This document shows, one piece after another, positions 40,500-50,000 of a stretch of 64,000 nt of DNA. The position numbers and the translations under genes are program-made. Under the pieces are notes generated by a model that saw nothing but the letters and a program-made list of their open reading frames with translations, did no database searches and was not told the DNA's origin. Source of the DNA: Acanthosoma haemorrhoidale. Taxonomy: Eukaryota; Arthropoda; Insecta; Hemiptera; Acanthosomatidae. Numbering within the stretch: the first letter of the stretch is position 1; every line of letters starts with the position of its first letter. Where the stretch lies: NCBI GenBank assembly GCA_930367205.1, contig OV884011.1, forward strand, positions 111,901,139 to 111,965,138. Direction: 5' to 3'.

Positions 40500-41208
40500 G
40501 GTAGGAATAAAGTTATCCTGGGAACAGCTTTAGCAAGGTATCAGATTGGAAAGGGGAGCTTCACACTACTTTCGTTTTCAATCATAACTGAGGACTGCGT
40601 TCGTAGACTGGGCCTTCTTTGGAAACCTGCAGGGCGGTCGCTTTGTGGGATTTATCTTACACAGTTACCAACTGCTAGAGGTAGAATTAATTGTCACTTA
40701 TTCTCCACTCGAGAAACTAGTCCATCAATACAAACCGAAGCTCTAGTAATGTCATCGCTGACTCCTAACATGCCAAGTGTTAGCATGGATAGCTGTTATT
40801 GGAAAATTTGAGAATCTCGACTTGGCTGACGTGAGGTTTTTGGAATCAAGACCTGTCGATTTTTTATTGGGTGCAGATCTTTGGTTTCAGGTTATTTTAC
40901 CTGAGCCAATGGTCAAGCTTACTGACGTACTCGGAACCCTTCCCACAATTTTTGGCCACGTTGTCATAGGAGTTCCTCCAACTAAGCCGGCCTCATCTGA
41001 GGAAACATATCTATCAATAATAGAATATCCTTCCACCGACTTCAAGGCCTTCTGGGAAATTGAAGACGTTCCAAGAACAAATTATTCCCATCCGGATGAT
41101 GTTGCATCCGAAACGAATTTCAAATCTACCGTCAGTAGACAAGCTGATGGGAGATATATCTCTGAACTGCCATTACGTGATCCTTCCCTAACATACCCTG
41201 GCTCGTGA
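40500..41208 (+). pseudogene. BEL protease region (DUF1758-like)
   Basis: The early part (about 40500-40560) reads KVILGTALARYQIG, the start of the BEL aspartic protease region. The open frame 40777-41208 then reads FLLGADLWFQVILPEP and GTLPTIFGHVVIGV, the part after the catalytic site. It ends with HPDDVASETNFKSTVSRQADG and RYISELPLRDPS, the spacer that precedes BEL RT. The catalytic Asp segment itself is not clearly readable. Confidence 0.75.
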
Positions 41209-41217
41209 ATTTTAGCG

Positions 41218-41880
41218 ATGACAAGACTGCGTAGCTTGGAAATGAAGTTCGTTAAACAGCCTATGTTGAGAGATCAGTACCACGAGCTTATGCAGGACTT
41301 CTTATTTTTAACTCACATGGAGGAAGCGAGAGAACGTTCCGCTTATGTGATCCCTTTCCACGCAGTTTTCAAAACTACTGATGGTGAACAGAAAATAAGT
41401 GTGGTGTTTGATGCATCAATGGTGACTCCATCCGGGTCTCTAAATGAGAATTTGTTTGTTGGCCCTAAGCATCAAAATGAAATTTCTACCATCATTCTAA
41501 ATTTCCAACGACATCGAATTACTCTTTGTACGGATATAGCGAAGATGTTTCGCCCAATATTGATAACTACCGAGCATAGAAATTACTAACACATTTTATG
41601 GCGTTTTTGACCGGAAGACGCAGTCAAAATGCCAACTCTAACGTATGGGCAATCATCTTCCCCCTTTTTGGCATTGAGAGTCTTACGGCAATTGGTGGAG
41701 GATGAAGGGAATGAATTTCCTCTTGCATCAAAAGTCCTTCACAATGACATTTATGTGGATGATATCATAACTGGTGCGGATTCTTCGGGGAAGAATTCGG
41801 GAAATTATAGCCCTAAAGGCTCAACTTGTCGGAATCTTGGGAAAAGGATGCTTTTCAATCCACCGGTGGGCTAGCAACTC
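41218..41880 (+). pseudogene. BEL reverse transcriptase
   Basis: The frame 41218-41589 begins MTRLRSLEMKFVKQPMLRDQ and contains AYVIPFHAVFKTTDGEQKIS, VVFDASMVTPSGSLNENLFV, GPKHQNEISTII and LCTDIAKMFRPILI (motif A Asp). After a stop, the frame 41629-41874 begins in PTLTYGQSSSPFLALRVL (motif B) and contains HNDIYVDDIITG, the YVDD active site. All catalytic motifs are present, but the frame is broken near 41590 and again near 41860. Confidence 0.88.
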
Positions 41881-42970
41881 AGCCAAGTTCATGGATACCA
41901 TCCCGATGAAAGAAGAGGTTACTCAACTGTGCTTGCAGCCTGAGGACACCACCTCTAAGATTCTTGGGATGCATTGGAATGCCCGAGCTGATTACGTGTA
42001 TTTCAAGGTGGAGCTGAGTGGGACCAAAGTCACAAAGCGTTCCATGTTATCAACTGTCGCGCGGTTATTTGACCCGCTAGGCTTCCTGGCCCCAGTGATA
42101 TTCACGGCAAAGTACATGATTCAATCTCTCTGGCGAGAAAAGTTGGATTGGGACGATTCTCCACCGGCTTTAATCAAAGACCAATGGGTCGGATATTTGA
42201 AAGAATTGCCAAGTGTAAGCAACATCACCATTCCTCGTTGGGTCCATATCACTAAAGGAAGGTTGAAAATATTTGGATTCTGTGACGCCTCAGAAAAGAG
42301 ATTTGCTCCGGACTTGCAAGTTGTGACTGCTGACTTCAAGAATCAAACACTCTTGACCGCCAAGACTCGAGTTGCTCCGTTAAAGACTGTTTCCATTCCG
42401 AGGTTAGAATTATGCTCAGCGCATCTCCTTACAAAACTGTCAAAGTCGTTGTCTCAGTTTTACCACCTAAACCACATTGAGGATGTACTTCTTTTCACGG
42501 ACTCCACTACAATGCTTAGCTGGTTACAGATCCACACGCAGCAACTTAAAACATTTGTTGCCAACCGGATTAGCTACATATTGACGCACACACACGTCCA
42601 CCAGCTTTCTTTCTCCCCAAAACCCCACTGATAAAGCCTCACGAGGTGTTCAACCCAATAAACTAATCGATTTTGACTTGTGGTGGAACGGCCCAAAGTG
42701 GATGAAAGAATTGCCGTTGACTCTTCCTGAACCTCCTGCGGCAATACGAAGTCTTCCTGAGTGTAAAACATCTGATAGCTCTTTTTTTTGCTGTAGGTAT
42801 CCCGAATTCTTCTTTTATTAATGACTTGATGGAATCTTCTTCACAATTTCTTGATTTGATTCGTAAAGTAGCTTATGTTTTCCGTTTCATAAACAATTTG
42901 AAACAGCCACAAAACAAACATACTTCAACTTTAACAGTCGCTGAACTGGGTGAAGTAACCAATTTCATGA
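41774..42970 (+). pseudogene. BEL RT C-terminus, RNase H and spacer
   Basis: The 285-codon frame 41774-42631 reads ILGMHWNARADYVYFKVEL, KRSMLSTVARLFDPLGFLAP and FTAKYMIQSLWREKLDWDD. It then has FGFCDASEKRFAPDLQVV, RVAPLKTVSIPRLELCSAHL and LLFTDSTTMLSWLQIHTQQL. These are the BEL peptidase_A17/RNase H-like domain, with Asp residues in CDAS and TDST. After 42631 frames change. At 42800-42965 a further segment (LDLIRKVAYVFRFINNLKQ, LTVAELGEVTNFM) is the linker before integrase. The integrase itself is absent. Confidence 0.85.
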
Positions 42971-43049
42971 TCCGCCTTTTCACGACGTAACCGGCGCAAT
43001 TTTCTGGCGTTTGTGGACTTCTTAATTTTTAAGAGCCCTAGAGCAAATA

Positions 43050-44534
43050 TTTGTGATATTCGTAAATTTTAGTAAATATTCGTTAACTAATAGAATAAAT
43101 TTATAAGAACCGTTTTTACTGCAGTAATATTCCATAAATCTGGTTTCGACATTACATCAAATGCACTTTCTATGTCAAGCGGAATCAAGTACAAATCATG
43201 TTTTGGACCATCACTTGATAAAAGCATAAAAAAATAGTTAGTGATTCTTGATATAATATGGAGGAATACATGGTGCAAGGGAAGGGGTCTGTTCGAGGTG
43301 AGTTCTCAACCCAGCCCTTTCTTACGGTGGAATAGACCAAAACGATATTTTTCTTCCAAGACATTGGATTGATTTAACGTCCGGCCTCCACTGCACACTG
43401 GTGTTTTACGCGCTGGACGGGGCTAAATTCGATAGTTCTCAAGCGAAAGTTACTGGGTTGTTTGTGGGTTGAGCTTTTTTCAAATTTTCAACTAGCTGAG
43501 ACATGATTTGGGTAGGATTTAGTTGTTATTTAAATAAGAATAAGTCTAGAATATTTATTCCGACTACAGATAGACATATAATACAAAATAAACTGGTTAA
43601 ACTGTACAAAGAGTTTAGAAATTGAGATTAACTACTATGCTGTTGTTTGATCTGTCTGTTTCTCTGTATGCTCGTGCCTGATATTAATCAAACGTTCCAA
43701 TGACACACTCCGGTAAGCACGATATCCTACTTAAAGATGAAACAAAGTTAGCGGGAGTTGCCAAACCGCTTATGTGACAGAACTGAATTACTACAGGCTT
43801 GCCGTGGCGGAGTGCGGTTGTTGTGGTAAGGGGTATTCTGATATACATGTGACGCCTCCACAGCCTAGTTCAGTAGCTCATCGCACAAATATTCCGACCT
43901 CTGGTTTTACATAAATTTATTGTGTTTTAACTTTATTAATATTTTTCAATGATACCCTCGTAAGGTCTAGTTTTAGGGTATGTGAGATATTACCAGATAT
44001 AATATCGATTTACTATTAACAATGGGTAATTGTAAAAAAAATCAGTTTAATTCATAATAATAAAATGACTCTCATATGATGTAGACAATAGCTTAAACGC
44101 TTCAGTGCAAGAAATTTCTTTATCTTAGGCTCATATCCAAAGACTGAATTTATTTAATAATGCTTTGGCCAATATTTCTGTCCTAAATCAGAGTACGATA
44201 AGCATGGAAATAATTAAACATATTATCAACCCACTGGAGGTGACGAAAGTCACACTAGTAACTATGTAGTTCATGTCTCAGTTTATTTTGTAAAACATTT
44301 GAAAACGTCCATATCTTGGAAAATACGTGCATACACATATATTTCCATTTATCGCAGGCGGTAATTAATTTTTGGTTAAGGCAGAGAAAAAAAATAATAA
44401 AATAAGTTCTACAGTCAAATAGCAAGTATAATTAATAATAAACTGACAAGGTGATTGGGAATATAAACTTAACCATGGCTTCTCCCACGGCTTTCGCCAG
44501 CTTTGAACAAAGGGTTTCAGGTTGTTAAGCATTG
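43050..44534. other. Mostly unassigned; possible RT trace at 43130-43278 (minus)
   Basis: The minus-strand frame at 43278-43087 includes LYLIPLDIESAFDVMSKPD, which resembles an RT motif A. Nothing around it supports the call. The rest of the stretch is AT-rich without motifs. Confidence 0.3.
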
Positions 44535-46077
44535 GATATGAGAACCGGGGCAACTATTAACCTAACAAGCCAATGGAAACTAAATCCACCTCTCTTGACT
44601 GCTCGATATTTCGCTCTCTTACACCCAAGCAACAATTTGAGCGGATAAAATATCCAAATCGATGCCTCAATTGTTTATTGTTCGGTCATTCTATGTTCTA
44701 TATTTTTTTCGTAAACCGTTGTAGGCAGTGTCATTCAAGTCATCACACTCTTCTTATTCAAAACAAAAATCAAAATAGCTCTGGTTTACATGGAAGTACA
44801 TCTCATAAAAATTTGACTGAACCATCTGAAACTTCACCAAGGAAGCCATGTTTATCCACACATGCTTTACAACCATCCATACTGTCACCCACCTTGATAT
44901 CCGATCCATCATTTAGTAAACCCAGGCCTATAATTTTTTTTTGAGTTCTAACTTATTTAAAGAATCCCTAGAAGGAAGGATATAATGGCAGTATAGATTT
45001 CCCAAATGCTGTTAAAACGACACTAGGTGGTTATTTTTGGCATTTCGCTATGAAACCCAAATCTTCTCACAACAGAACAATACTGTTTCGCTTCAATTGT
45101 CTGTGTCGGATAATTTATTGCGATTGATGAAACGTTGGGAAGATGAGGAGTTAAGAGATTCAGAAATAATCAACCTCTCTTGATGTCAGAAGTGAGGAAA
45201 ACTTTCAAACTACATGTTCCGAGACAATATATGGTCCTATTCTCCTCCTTCCTATTCTGATCCAATATCTACCTGCTTAAAGGGTAGTCCGCCTCAATTA
45301 ATGAACTCAACAGTTGAACAACGTTTCGTCTCTTTAAAAAAAAATTAACCGAGAACACTCGCTGAGATTAGAATATGCCAACTTTACTCAAGGATACTTG
45401 CAAAAACAATATTTGTTGCCAGCCTCTAAAGCTAGAAAATTCAATCTCCCCCATCGTTGTGTATTAAACGACGTCACAACCATCAAATCTCGCATTGTTA
45501 TTGAAGCCTTGGCTCCACCAGTAATGGTCCCCTTAACAATCATTTACTAGTTGGTCCTAAACTGGAATATGATCTTGCAGAGGTGTTACTAAAACTTATG
45601 TTACCACAAGTAGACATGTCTTCAGAAATCATTTAGATACGTACAAATTTTAGTTGGCCCTAAAGATCGCTGTTACCTTCATCTTATTTTTCCACTAGGT
45701 GGTCCAGAAAAACTCGAAGAATATCAATTTAATTGTTTCGCATATAGTCTTCAAGGGTCCCTTTTCCTTGCTATTCGCACCTTGTGGCATAAGAAGAAAA
45801 GTTCTTTCCCAATGTTTCAAGAATTCTGTTAGGGCAAACATATTGACAACTTGTTAACGGACGCAGGCAGTAAAAGATGACGTAAACGTGAACTCGCCGC
45901 TTTCCTTGACAAAGGAGGCTATTTTAAAAAAGTGACACAGCAATACAACAGAACTCTTGTAACTCATTTCAGTCATAGCATTGATACTCCCAGTTTTATT
46001 TTTGTCGTGAAGATAACACCGTAAAGATATTATGTATGAAGTAGACTCCTTAAAAACACAGTTTCTCATTTAAGGTA
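44535..46077 (+). pseudogene. Second BEL/Pao relic: knuckles and RT
   Basis: The 123-codon frame at 44573-44944 reads FERIKYPNRCLNCLLFGHS and RCRQCHSSHHTLLI, the paired cysteine knuckles at the end of BEL Gag. Around 45360-45620, in shifting frames, appear RLEYANFTQGYLQKQYLLPA, SRIVIEALAPP and LLVGPKLEYDLAEVLLKL, matching the BEL RT stretch 'VVFDASA...LLVGPKLQ'. Near 45840, IDNLLTDAGS corresponds to the YVDDxxTGA region. It is much more decayed than the 39-kb copy. It stops exactly where the family-2 LTR begins. Confidence 0.75.
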
Positions 46078-46099
46078 TGTAGCGAGCGCTAACAATATA

Positions 46100-46411
46100 T
46101 GTAAGTTTCGAATTCAGAAACTTAAAAGGAGGAGGAGGTTCTCAGGGTATAAATCGAACACTTGCAGATGCAGTTTAGAACTGTAATATTAAACATATGT
46201 ACACATTAGCTAGCGCTACAAATATAACAATAAACCAATAAAACTTATAACTAACCTGAATCAATACAATTGTCGATACTTAGAGTTGACCATTGTCTTA
46301 ACAAGTGTACCCATATCAGGAGGTTACAACTAAGCGTCCTTTGATAGTAGCGCTCTCTGTCGGGACATCTCGCATATGTGCCGAAGTTTGGCGGTTACGT
46401 TCAAACTTACA
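46100..46411 (-). repeat. 3' LTR of the minus-strand element
   Basis: TGTAAGTTTCG...CAAACTTACA on the plus strand; it has short inverted ends TGTAAGTTT/AAACTTACA. By eye it is identical over 312 bp to 48420-48731. The integrase stop codon (TAA, 46409-46407) lies within its first five bases. Confidence 0.95.
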
Positions 46412-47726
46412 TCCCCCCTTTTTGAGACAGAGGGTAATAAAGCCCTTTGGAATAAGGCACGAGCTTACTAGCATGAAATAAGTTTGACTCCTTTTTACGA
46501 AATCTACTATCTATTAAAAATATTACCTCTGAGATTTTCTGTTTTATTTTGAAAGGTCCTACTCTGATCGCATCTAATTTATCTCTATTCAATTTGTTAC
46601 TGTTTTGTACATATACAAGGTCTCCAACTTCGTATTCAAACTTTTTAACATTTTTATCATAATACTTTTTATTTTGGTTATGTGTCTTTTCTGAGTTTTT
46701 ATAAGCTATTTCCCTATTATTTTCTAAATTTGTAATTTTATTTTCATTTAGTTCATCAGGTACAAATGATGCATCTATTCCAGTTAATAAGTAATTGGGG
46801 GTAAACCCAGTAGAACTATGTATCGTGTTATTGTATTCCTCGATACACTTTTCTGCTACTATTGGCCACGATTTATCTCTATTTTCATGAATTTTGCACC
46901 TTATTCTGTTAACTAGTGTTTGATTTGTCCTTTCATTTAATCCATTAGAAAATGCACAATCTACTGCTGTAAAAATTAATGTTATCTTTTGTTTATTTAC
47001 ATATTGTTTAAATTGTGCTGAATTTATACCAGGATATTGATCTGTTAATAATGTTTTTATATTTCCAGCTTTTTCTACTTTCTTGATTAGATTAATAAAA
47101 TCTTTTGCTATTTGTGTTTTCGAGGTGCTGATATATGCGTACCTTGTGAAATGATCTACTACCAAGTGTAGATATTTTATTGTACTTTTATTCCCTTTAA
47201 ATCCTCCTATTGTATCTAAAGATATTATATCTAGTGGTTCTATTGCTGGACCAAGTTGAGACAAGGGAGCCTTAAAGCAACCTATTCTTGACTTATTTTT
47301 GATACATGTTTCACAAGATCTGCAAATCAATCTTATATTTTTATACATATTTTTAAAATAAAATTTTTTTCCTATTGTTAAAATTAATTGTTTCATTCCT
47401 ATATGACCTTGATCTTTATGTACACTTTCAATAAGTGAAATACCAAATTCTTCTGTTATCCATATTTTCTCACTCTTATTCAGTATTTTGTAAATTATAT
47501 TATCTTTAATTATGCATTTGTCATCCAATTTTATTAGCTTTTGATTTTCTTTTAAATCTTCCAGTTTTAATAAATTTGATGTTTTAATCGCAGAGTTATC
47601 ATCTGTTTCTTCATTTGATTCTAAAACTGGATTTCTGGATAGACAATCTGCCTCCAAATTTTCTTTACCTGGATTATATACAATCTCAAAGTCAAATTGT
47701 GAGATACTTTCATCTATTTCTAACAA
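46407..47726 (-). CDS. Integrase with residual RNase H end (gypsy type)
   Basis: An uninterrupted 439-codon frame. Residues 1-10 are gag-derived. ISQFDFEIVYNPGKENLEAD and CLSRN (about 8-32) are the RNase H end. The zinc-binding H-x4-H (HKDQGH) and C-x2-C (CRSC) lie at about 102-140. The catalytic core has Asp in IISLDTIGGF, Asp in LLTDQYPG and Glu in GLNERTNQT, with 35 residues between the last two (DD35E). At the C-terminus are YEVGDLVYVQNSNKLNRDKL, RVGPFKIKQKI and NLFHASKLVPYSKG, a GPF-type chromatin/DNA-binding tail. All catalytic residues are present. The annotated Met is simply the first ATG after an upstream stop: the frame continues into gag above it, so it probably was never a natural start. 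Confidence 0.9.
   Translation of the reverse strand: MLEIDESISQFDFEIVYNPGKENLEADCLSRNPVLESNEETDDNSAIKTSNLLKLEDLKENQKLIKLDDKCIIKDNIIYKILNKSEKIWITEEFGISLIESVHKDQGHIGMKQLILTIGKKFYFKNMYKNIRLICRSCETCIKNKSRIGCFKAPLSQLGPAIEPLDIISLDTIGGFKGNKSTIKYLHLVVDHFTRYAYISTSKTQIAKDFINLIKKVEKAGNIKTLLTDQYPGINSAQFKQYVNKQKITLIFTAVDCAFSNGLNERTNQTLVNRIRCKIHENRDKSWPIVAEKCIEEYNNTIHSSTGFTPNYLLTGIDASFVPDELNENKITNLENNREIAYKNSEKTHNQNKKYYDKNVKKFEYEVGDLVYVQNSNKLNRDKLDAIRVGPFKIKQKISEVIFLIDSRFRKKESNLFHASKLVPYSKGLYYPLSQKGGM
46412..46423 (-). promoter_or_regulatory. Polypurine tract (plus-strand primer)
   Basis: On the minus strand AAAAAGGGGGGA directly precedes the 3' LTR. A purine run at this exact place is the standard primer for second-strand synthesis in LTR elements, and it confirms minus orientation. 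Confidence 0.88.
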
Positions 47727-47843
47727 TAAACTTCTTTTCTTTAACGCATATTCTAACAGGGAACCATTTAAATATTTAAAATTATATGCATATGTTATAT
47801 CGGTCCAGGACTGTGCAGAGAAGGTCTCAATAAAGGAATTATT

Positions 47844-48409
47844 TCAAGCTTCCCAATTAAACATTGAGTTCTGTTTCCAGAATATATTATACCAATCTAA
47901 TGCAGACTTTTCTAAGAATAATCTTAGAGCTTCTGCATATTTGTCTTGAGTAATCCCCACTCTAGCACACTCCTGAACGAATAAATTTAGCCATACATTA
48001 GCATTTAAATTTTCACCATTAAATTTTTCTATAACCATATCTTTAACCCGAGAACACATATGTTTTTCTACGGTACCTGTTATAGCATTGTTTATGTTAG
48101 GTATAACCTCTTCTAAATATTCATCATGAAATGTAACATTACCTTCTACATCCAAATAAATGTTGCTGAGCTCTACAGTCATCAAATCACTATTTTTCGA
48201 AATTTGTTTCGAATTCTCCAACTCTTCACCACATTCTTCACTACTGCAGTATCGAAGAGTTGTTTGTGCTGAGTGCTAGACTGTTTATCTTTTGGAAATA
48301 CAAAAATTTCCGGTTGGCCAACCAGCTGAATCGTCATAACTTTCACGACCGTGGTTCTGGAATCTTCACCAGCTTCTGAGATGAAATGAAATTTCGCCTT
48401 TGTCTCCAT
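47844..48409 (-). pseudogene. Gag of the minus-strand element, broken
   Basis: Gag starts with the ATG at 48409 (METKAKFHFISEAGEDSRTT), only ten bases from the LTR. It reads to 48182 in one frame. A frame change near 48215-48230 leads into EELENSKQISKNSDLMTVEL and on to EKFNGENLNANVWLNLFVQE, RLFLEKSALDWYNIFWKQNS and FNWEA, a capsid-like Gag region. A TGA at 47846-47844 interrupts it. The same frame continues (NSFIETFSAQSWTDITYAYN, GSLLEYALKKRSLL) and runs into the RNase H/integrase frame. So gag has one frameshift, one stop and an in-frame deletion junction with pol. Confidence 0.78.
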
Positions 48410-48419
48410 TGTATTGATT
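48408..48419 (-). promoter_or_regulatory. Self-complementary primer-binding site candidate
   Basis: On the minus strand AATCAATACAAT follows the 5' LTR directly. It is the exact reverse complement of ATTGTATTGATT inside the same LTR (48590-48579; LTR bases 142-153). No TGG-initial tRNA-type site is present. The first gag ATG overlaps its last two bases. The layout matches Tf1-type self-priming, where the RNA 5' end folds back on the site. Confidence 0.65.
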
Positions 48420-48731
48420 TGTAAGTTTCGAATTCAGAAACTTAAAAGGAGGAGGAGGTTCTCAGGGTATAAATCGAACACTTGCAGATGCAGTTTAGAA
48501 CTGTAATATTAAACATATGTACACATTAGCTAGCGCTACAAATATAACAATAAACCAATAAAACTTATAACTAACCTGAATCAATACAATTGTCGATACT
48601 TAGAGTTGACCATTGTCTTAACAAGTGTACCCATATCAGGAGGTTACAACTAAGCGTCCTTTGATAGTAGCGCTCTCTGTCGGGACATCTCGCATATGTG
48701 CCGAAGTTTGGCGGTTACGTTCAAACTTACA
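48420..48731 (-). repeat. 5' LTR of the minus-strand element
   Basis: Identical by eye to 46100-46411. If self-priming is right, transcription should start at about 48590, giving a U3 of about 141 bp. No clear TATA box lies about 30 bp upstream of that point. Confidence 0.93.
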
Positions 48732-49284
48732 TATATATAAATTACTCTATACTCTGGTGCATAATGTATTATAATAAATGCAAATCCTTGTAAACTTCTT
48801 GTAATAAATCATAGAGAGGTCGGTGGTCGTGAAACAAGTAACAGAGGGCCGAAGGTCCTGCAATAAAACCTGAGAGGGTAAGCATTCTGCCCTAATAAAA
48901 CCATCAAAGTTTTACACGGTTATTACTAAGACCTTCAGTCACGTTCCGGCGGTCATAAAATCATGCCAGAAACAGTTTAGGGGACGAGCGGTCATGTAGC
49001 TTGGGAGGTGTGACATCATAAAGCACACCCTTTTTAGACCAACAGTCAATAAACTTAAGGGGGATTAGCCACCTGGGCATCAATAAACATTCCCCCTTTC
49101 AACCGACTCCGCCTTCCACGAGGGAGGGGGGTACAATATTTATATCAGGAAGTTTCGCCCTGAAAACCCCACAGTCACCAGATAGCATTCGTTGAGGAAG
49201 GACCTACTCTTACTCAGCGATTTGTTTTTCAGTGAACTTAGTTACAAAGTGTTTCTCGAGAAGACAGGAAGTGATAGGAGTACG

Positions 49285-49893
49285 ATGGAGATGGAAGTGG
49301 ATACTTCCAGGAAGCGGCCGGCTTCCAGGCCGCCAACCCCGGACAGTGAAGAGGACTTCACTTTCCCCAAAATTACAGTGAAAGTCCAACGGCTTTGAAA
49401 CGGCTCAAAAAATTGAGGGCCATAAACCATTTCATCATACGTAAGAAGAGAGAGGGCTTCCGCAGTGCTACCAATGCCAGGAATATGGACATACACGGAA
49501 CCACTGCGGCCGGAAAATAAGGTGTGTAAGGTGTGCAGGCCCACACGAGGTGGCGCTGTGCCCTAGGAACGAGACGGCCCCGCTCAAGTGCTCCAACTGC
49601 GGTGAGGCTCACCCGGCGTCGTAAAGAGGCTGCGCGAAGAGAAAGGAGCTTCTCGCCAGATATAGACCGACAAGCAAACTGCAGCCACAGCAGAAAAGAC
49701 GAAAACAGGACGAGCCAAGGATGCGGCCAGCTCCACCGCCAACTACAAATGCTTGGCAAAACCCACTTTACAAGCTGTTCCAGAGCAGTAATGAAGACAT
49801 AGATGCCCCCTCCACGTTGAGAGCTGCCCCCTCCACGTCTAGAGTGGCCCACAGAACTTCGGAGGACACTTCAGAAAATACTAACAGTTTTTG
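49285..49893 (+). pseudogene. LINE ORF1 (gag-like), internally deleted
   Basis: The likely start ATG is 49285 (MEMEVDTSRKRPASRPPTPD, then SEEDFTFPKI). A stop follows at about 49396. Text resumes as LKKLRAINHFIIRKKREG, then shifts frame. Three CCHC-type knuckles follow: CYQCQEYGHTRNHC, CVRCAGPHEVALC and CSNCGEAHPAS-stop-RGC (about 49467-49630). The third carries an internal TAA. The rest reads PTSKLQPQQKRRKQDEP to a stop at 49893. The PRE_C2HC region expected between the N-terminus and the knuckles is missing. ORF1 normally coats LINE RNA. Confidence 0.75.
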
Positions 49894-50000
49894 ACAAACG
49901 ACCAGCGTCAAGACCTTGAATGCGCACCGAAATGGGTAACTGCCCTAGTCGATTTCTGTAGCCAAATGCTCATGGCTATGATATCTGGTAAACATCAACA

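Larger units (their letters stand above)
39039..43049 (+). mobile_element. BEL/Pao LTR retrotransposon, decayed
   Basis: A 69-bp direct repeat (39039-39107 and 42981-43049) with near-identical sequence from CACGACGTAAC to the GCAAACA end marks the 3' ends of the two LTRs. The first is followed by TTTGGTCCTCCGGGCC, a leader motif that I associate with BEL elements. Between the repeats lie gag (39172-40176), zinc knuckles, protease-like, RT, RNase H and part of the next domain, all on the plus strand and broken by stops. The 3' LTR is missing its 5' part and the integrase core is missing, so one deletion probably removed both. Confidence 0.8.
46096..48735 (-). mobile_element. Gypsy-type LTR retrotransposon deletion derivative with identical LTRs
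   Basis: A 2.6-kb element on the minus strand with two 312-bp LTRs that I read as identical (46100-46411 and 48420-48731). It has a TATA 4-bp duplication at 46096-46099 and 48732-48735. From its 5' end (right) it has gag starting at 48409 and a gag-to-RNase H junction near 47700. Integrase follows, then a polypurine tract next to the 3' LTR. Protease, RT and most of RNase H are missing. The complete integrase plus packaged-type ends suggest a recently mobile, non-autonomous copy. It sits inside an older family-2 LTR. Confidence 0.92.

Noticed and set aside
49373..49852. 159-codon minus-strand frame
   Set aside because: Antisense to the zinc-knuckle region of the LINE ORF1; the plus strand has the meaningful motifs.
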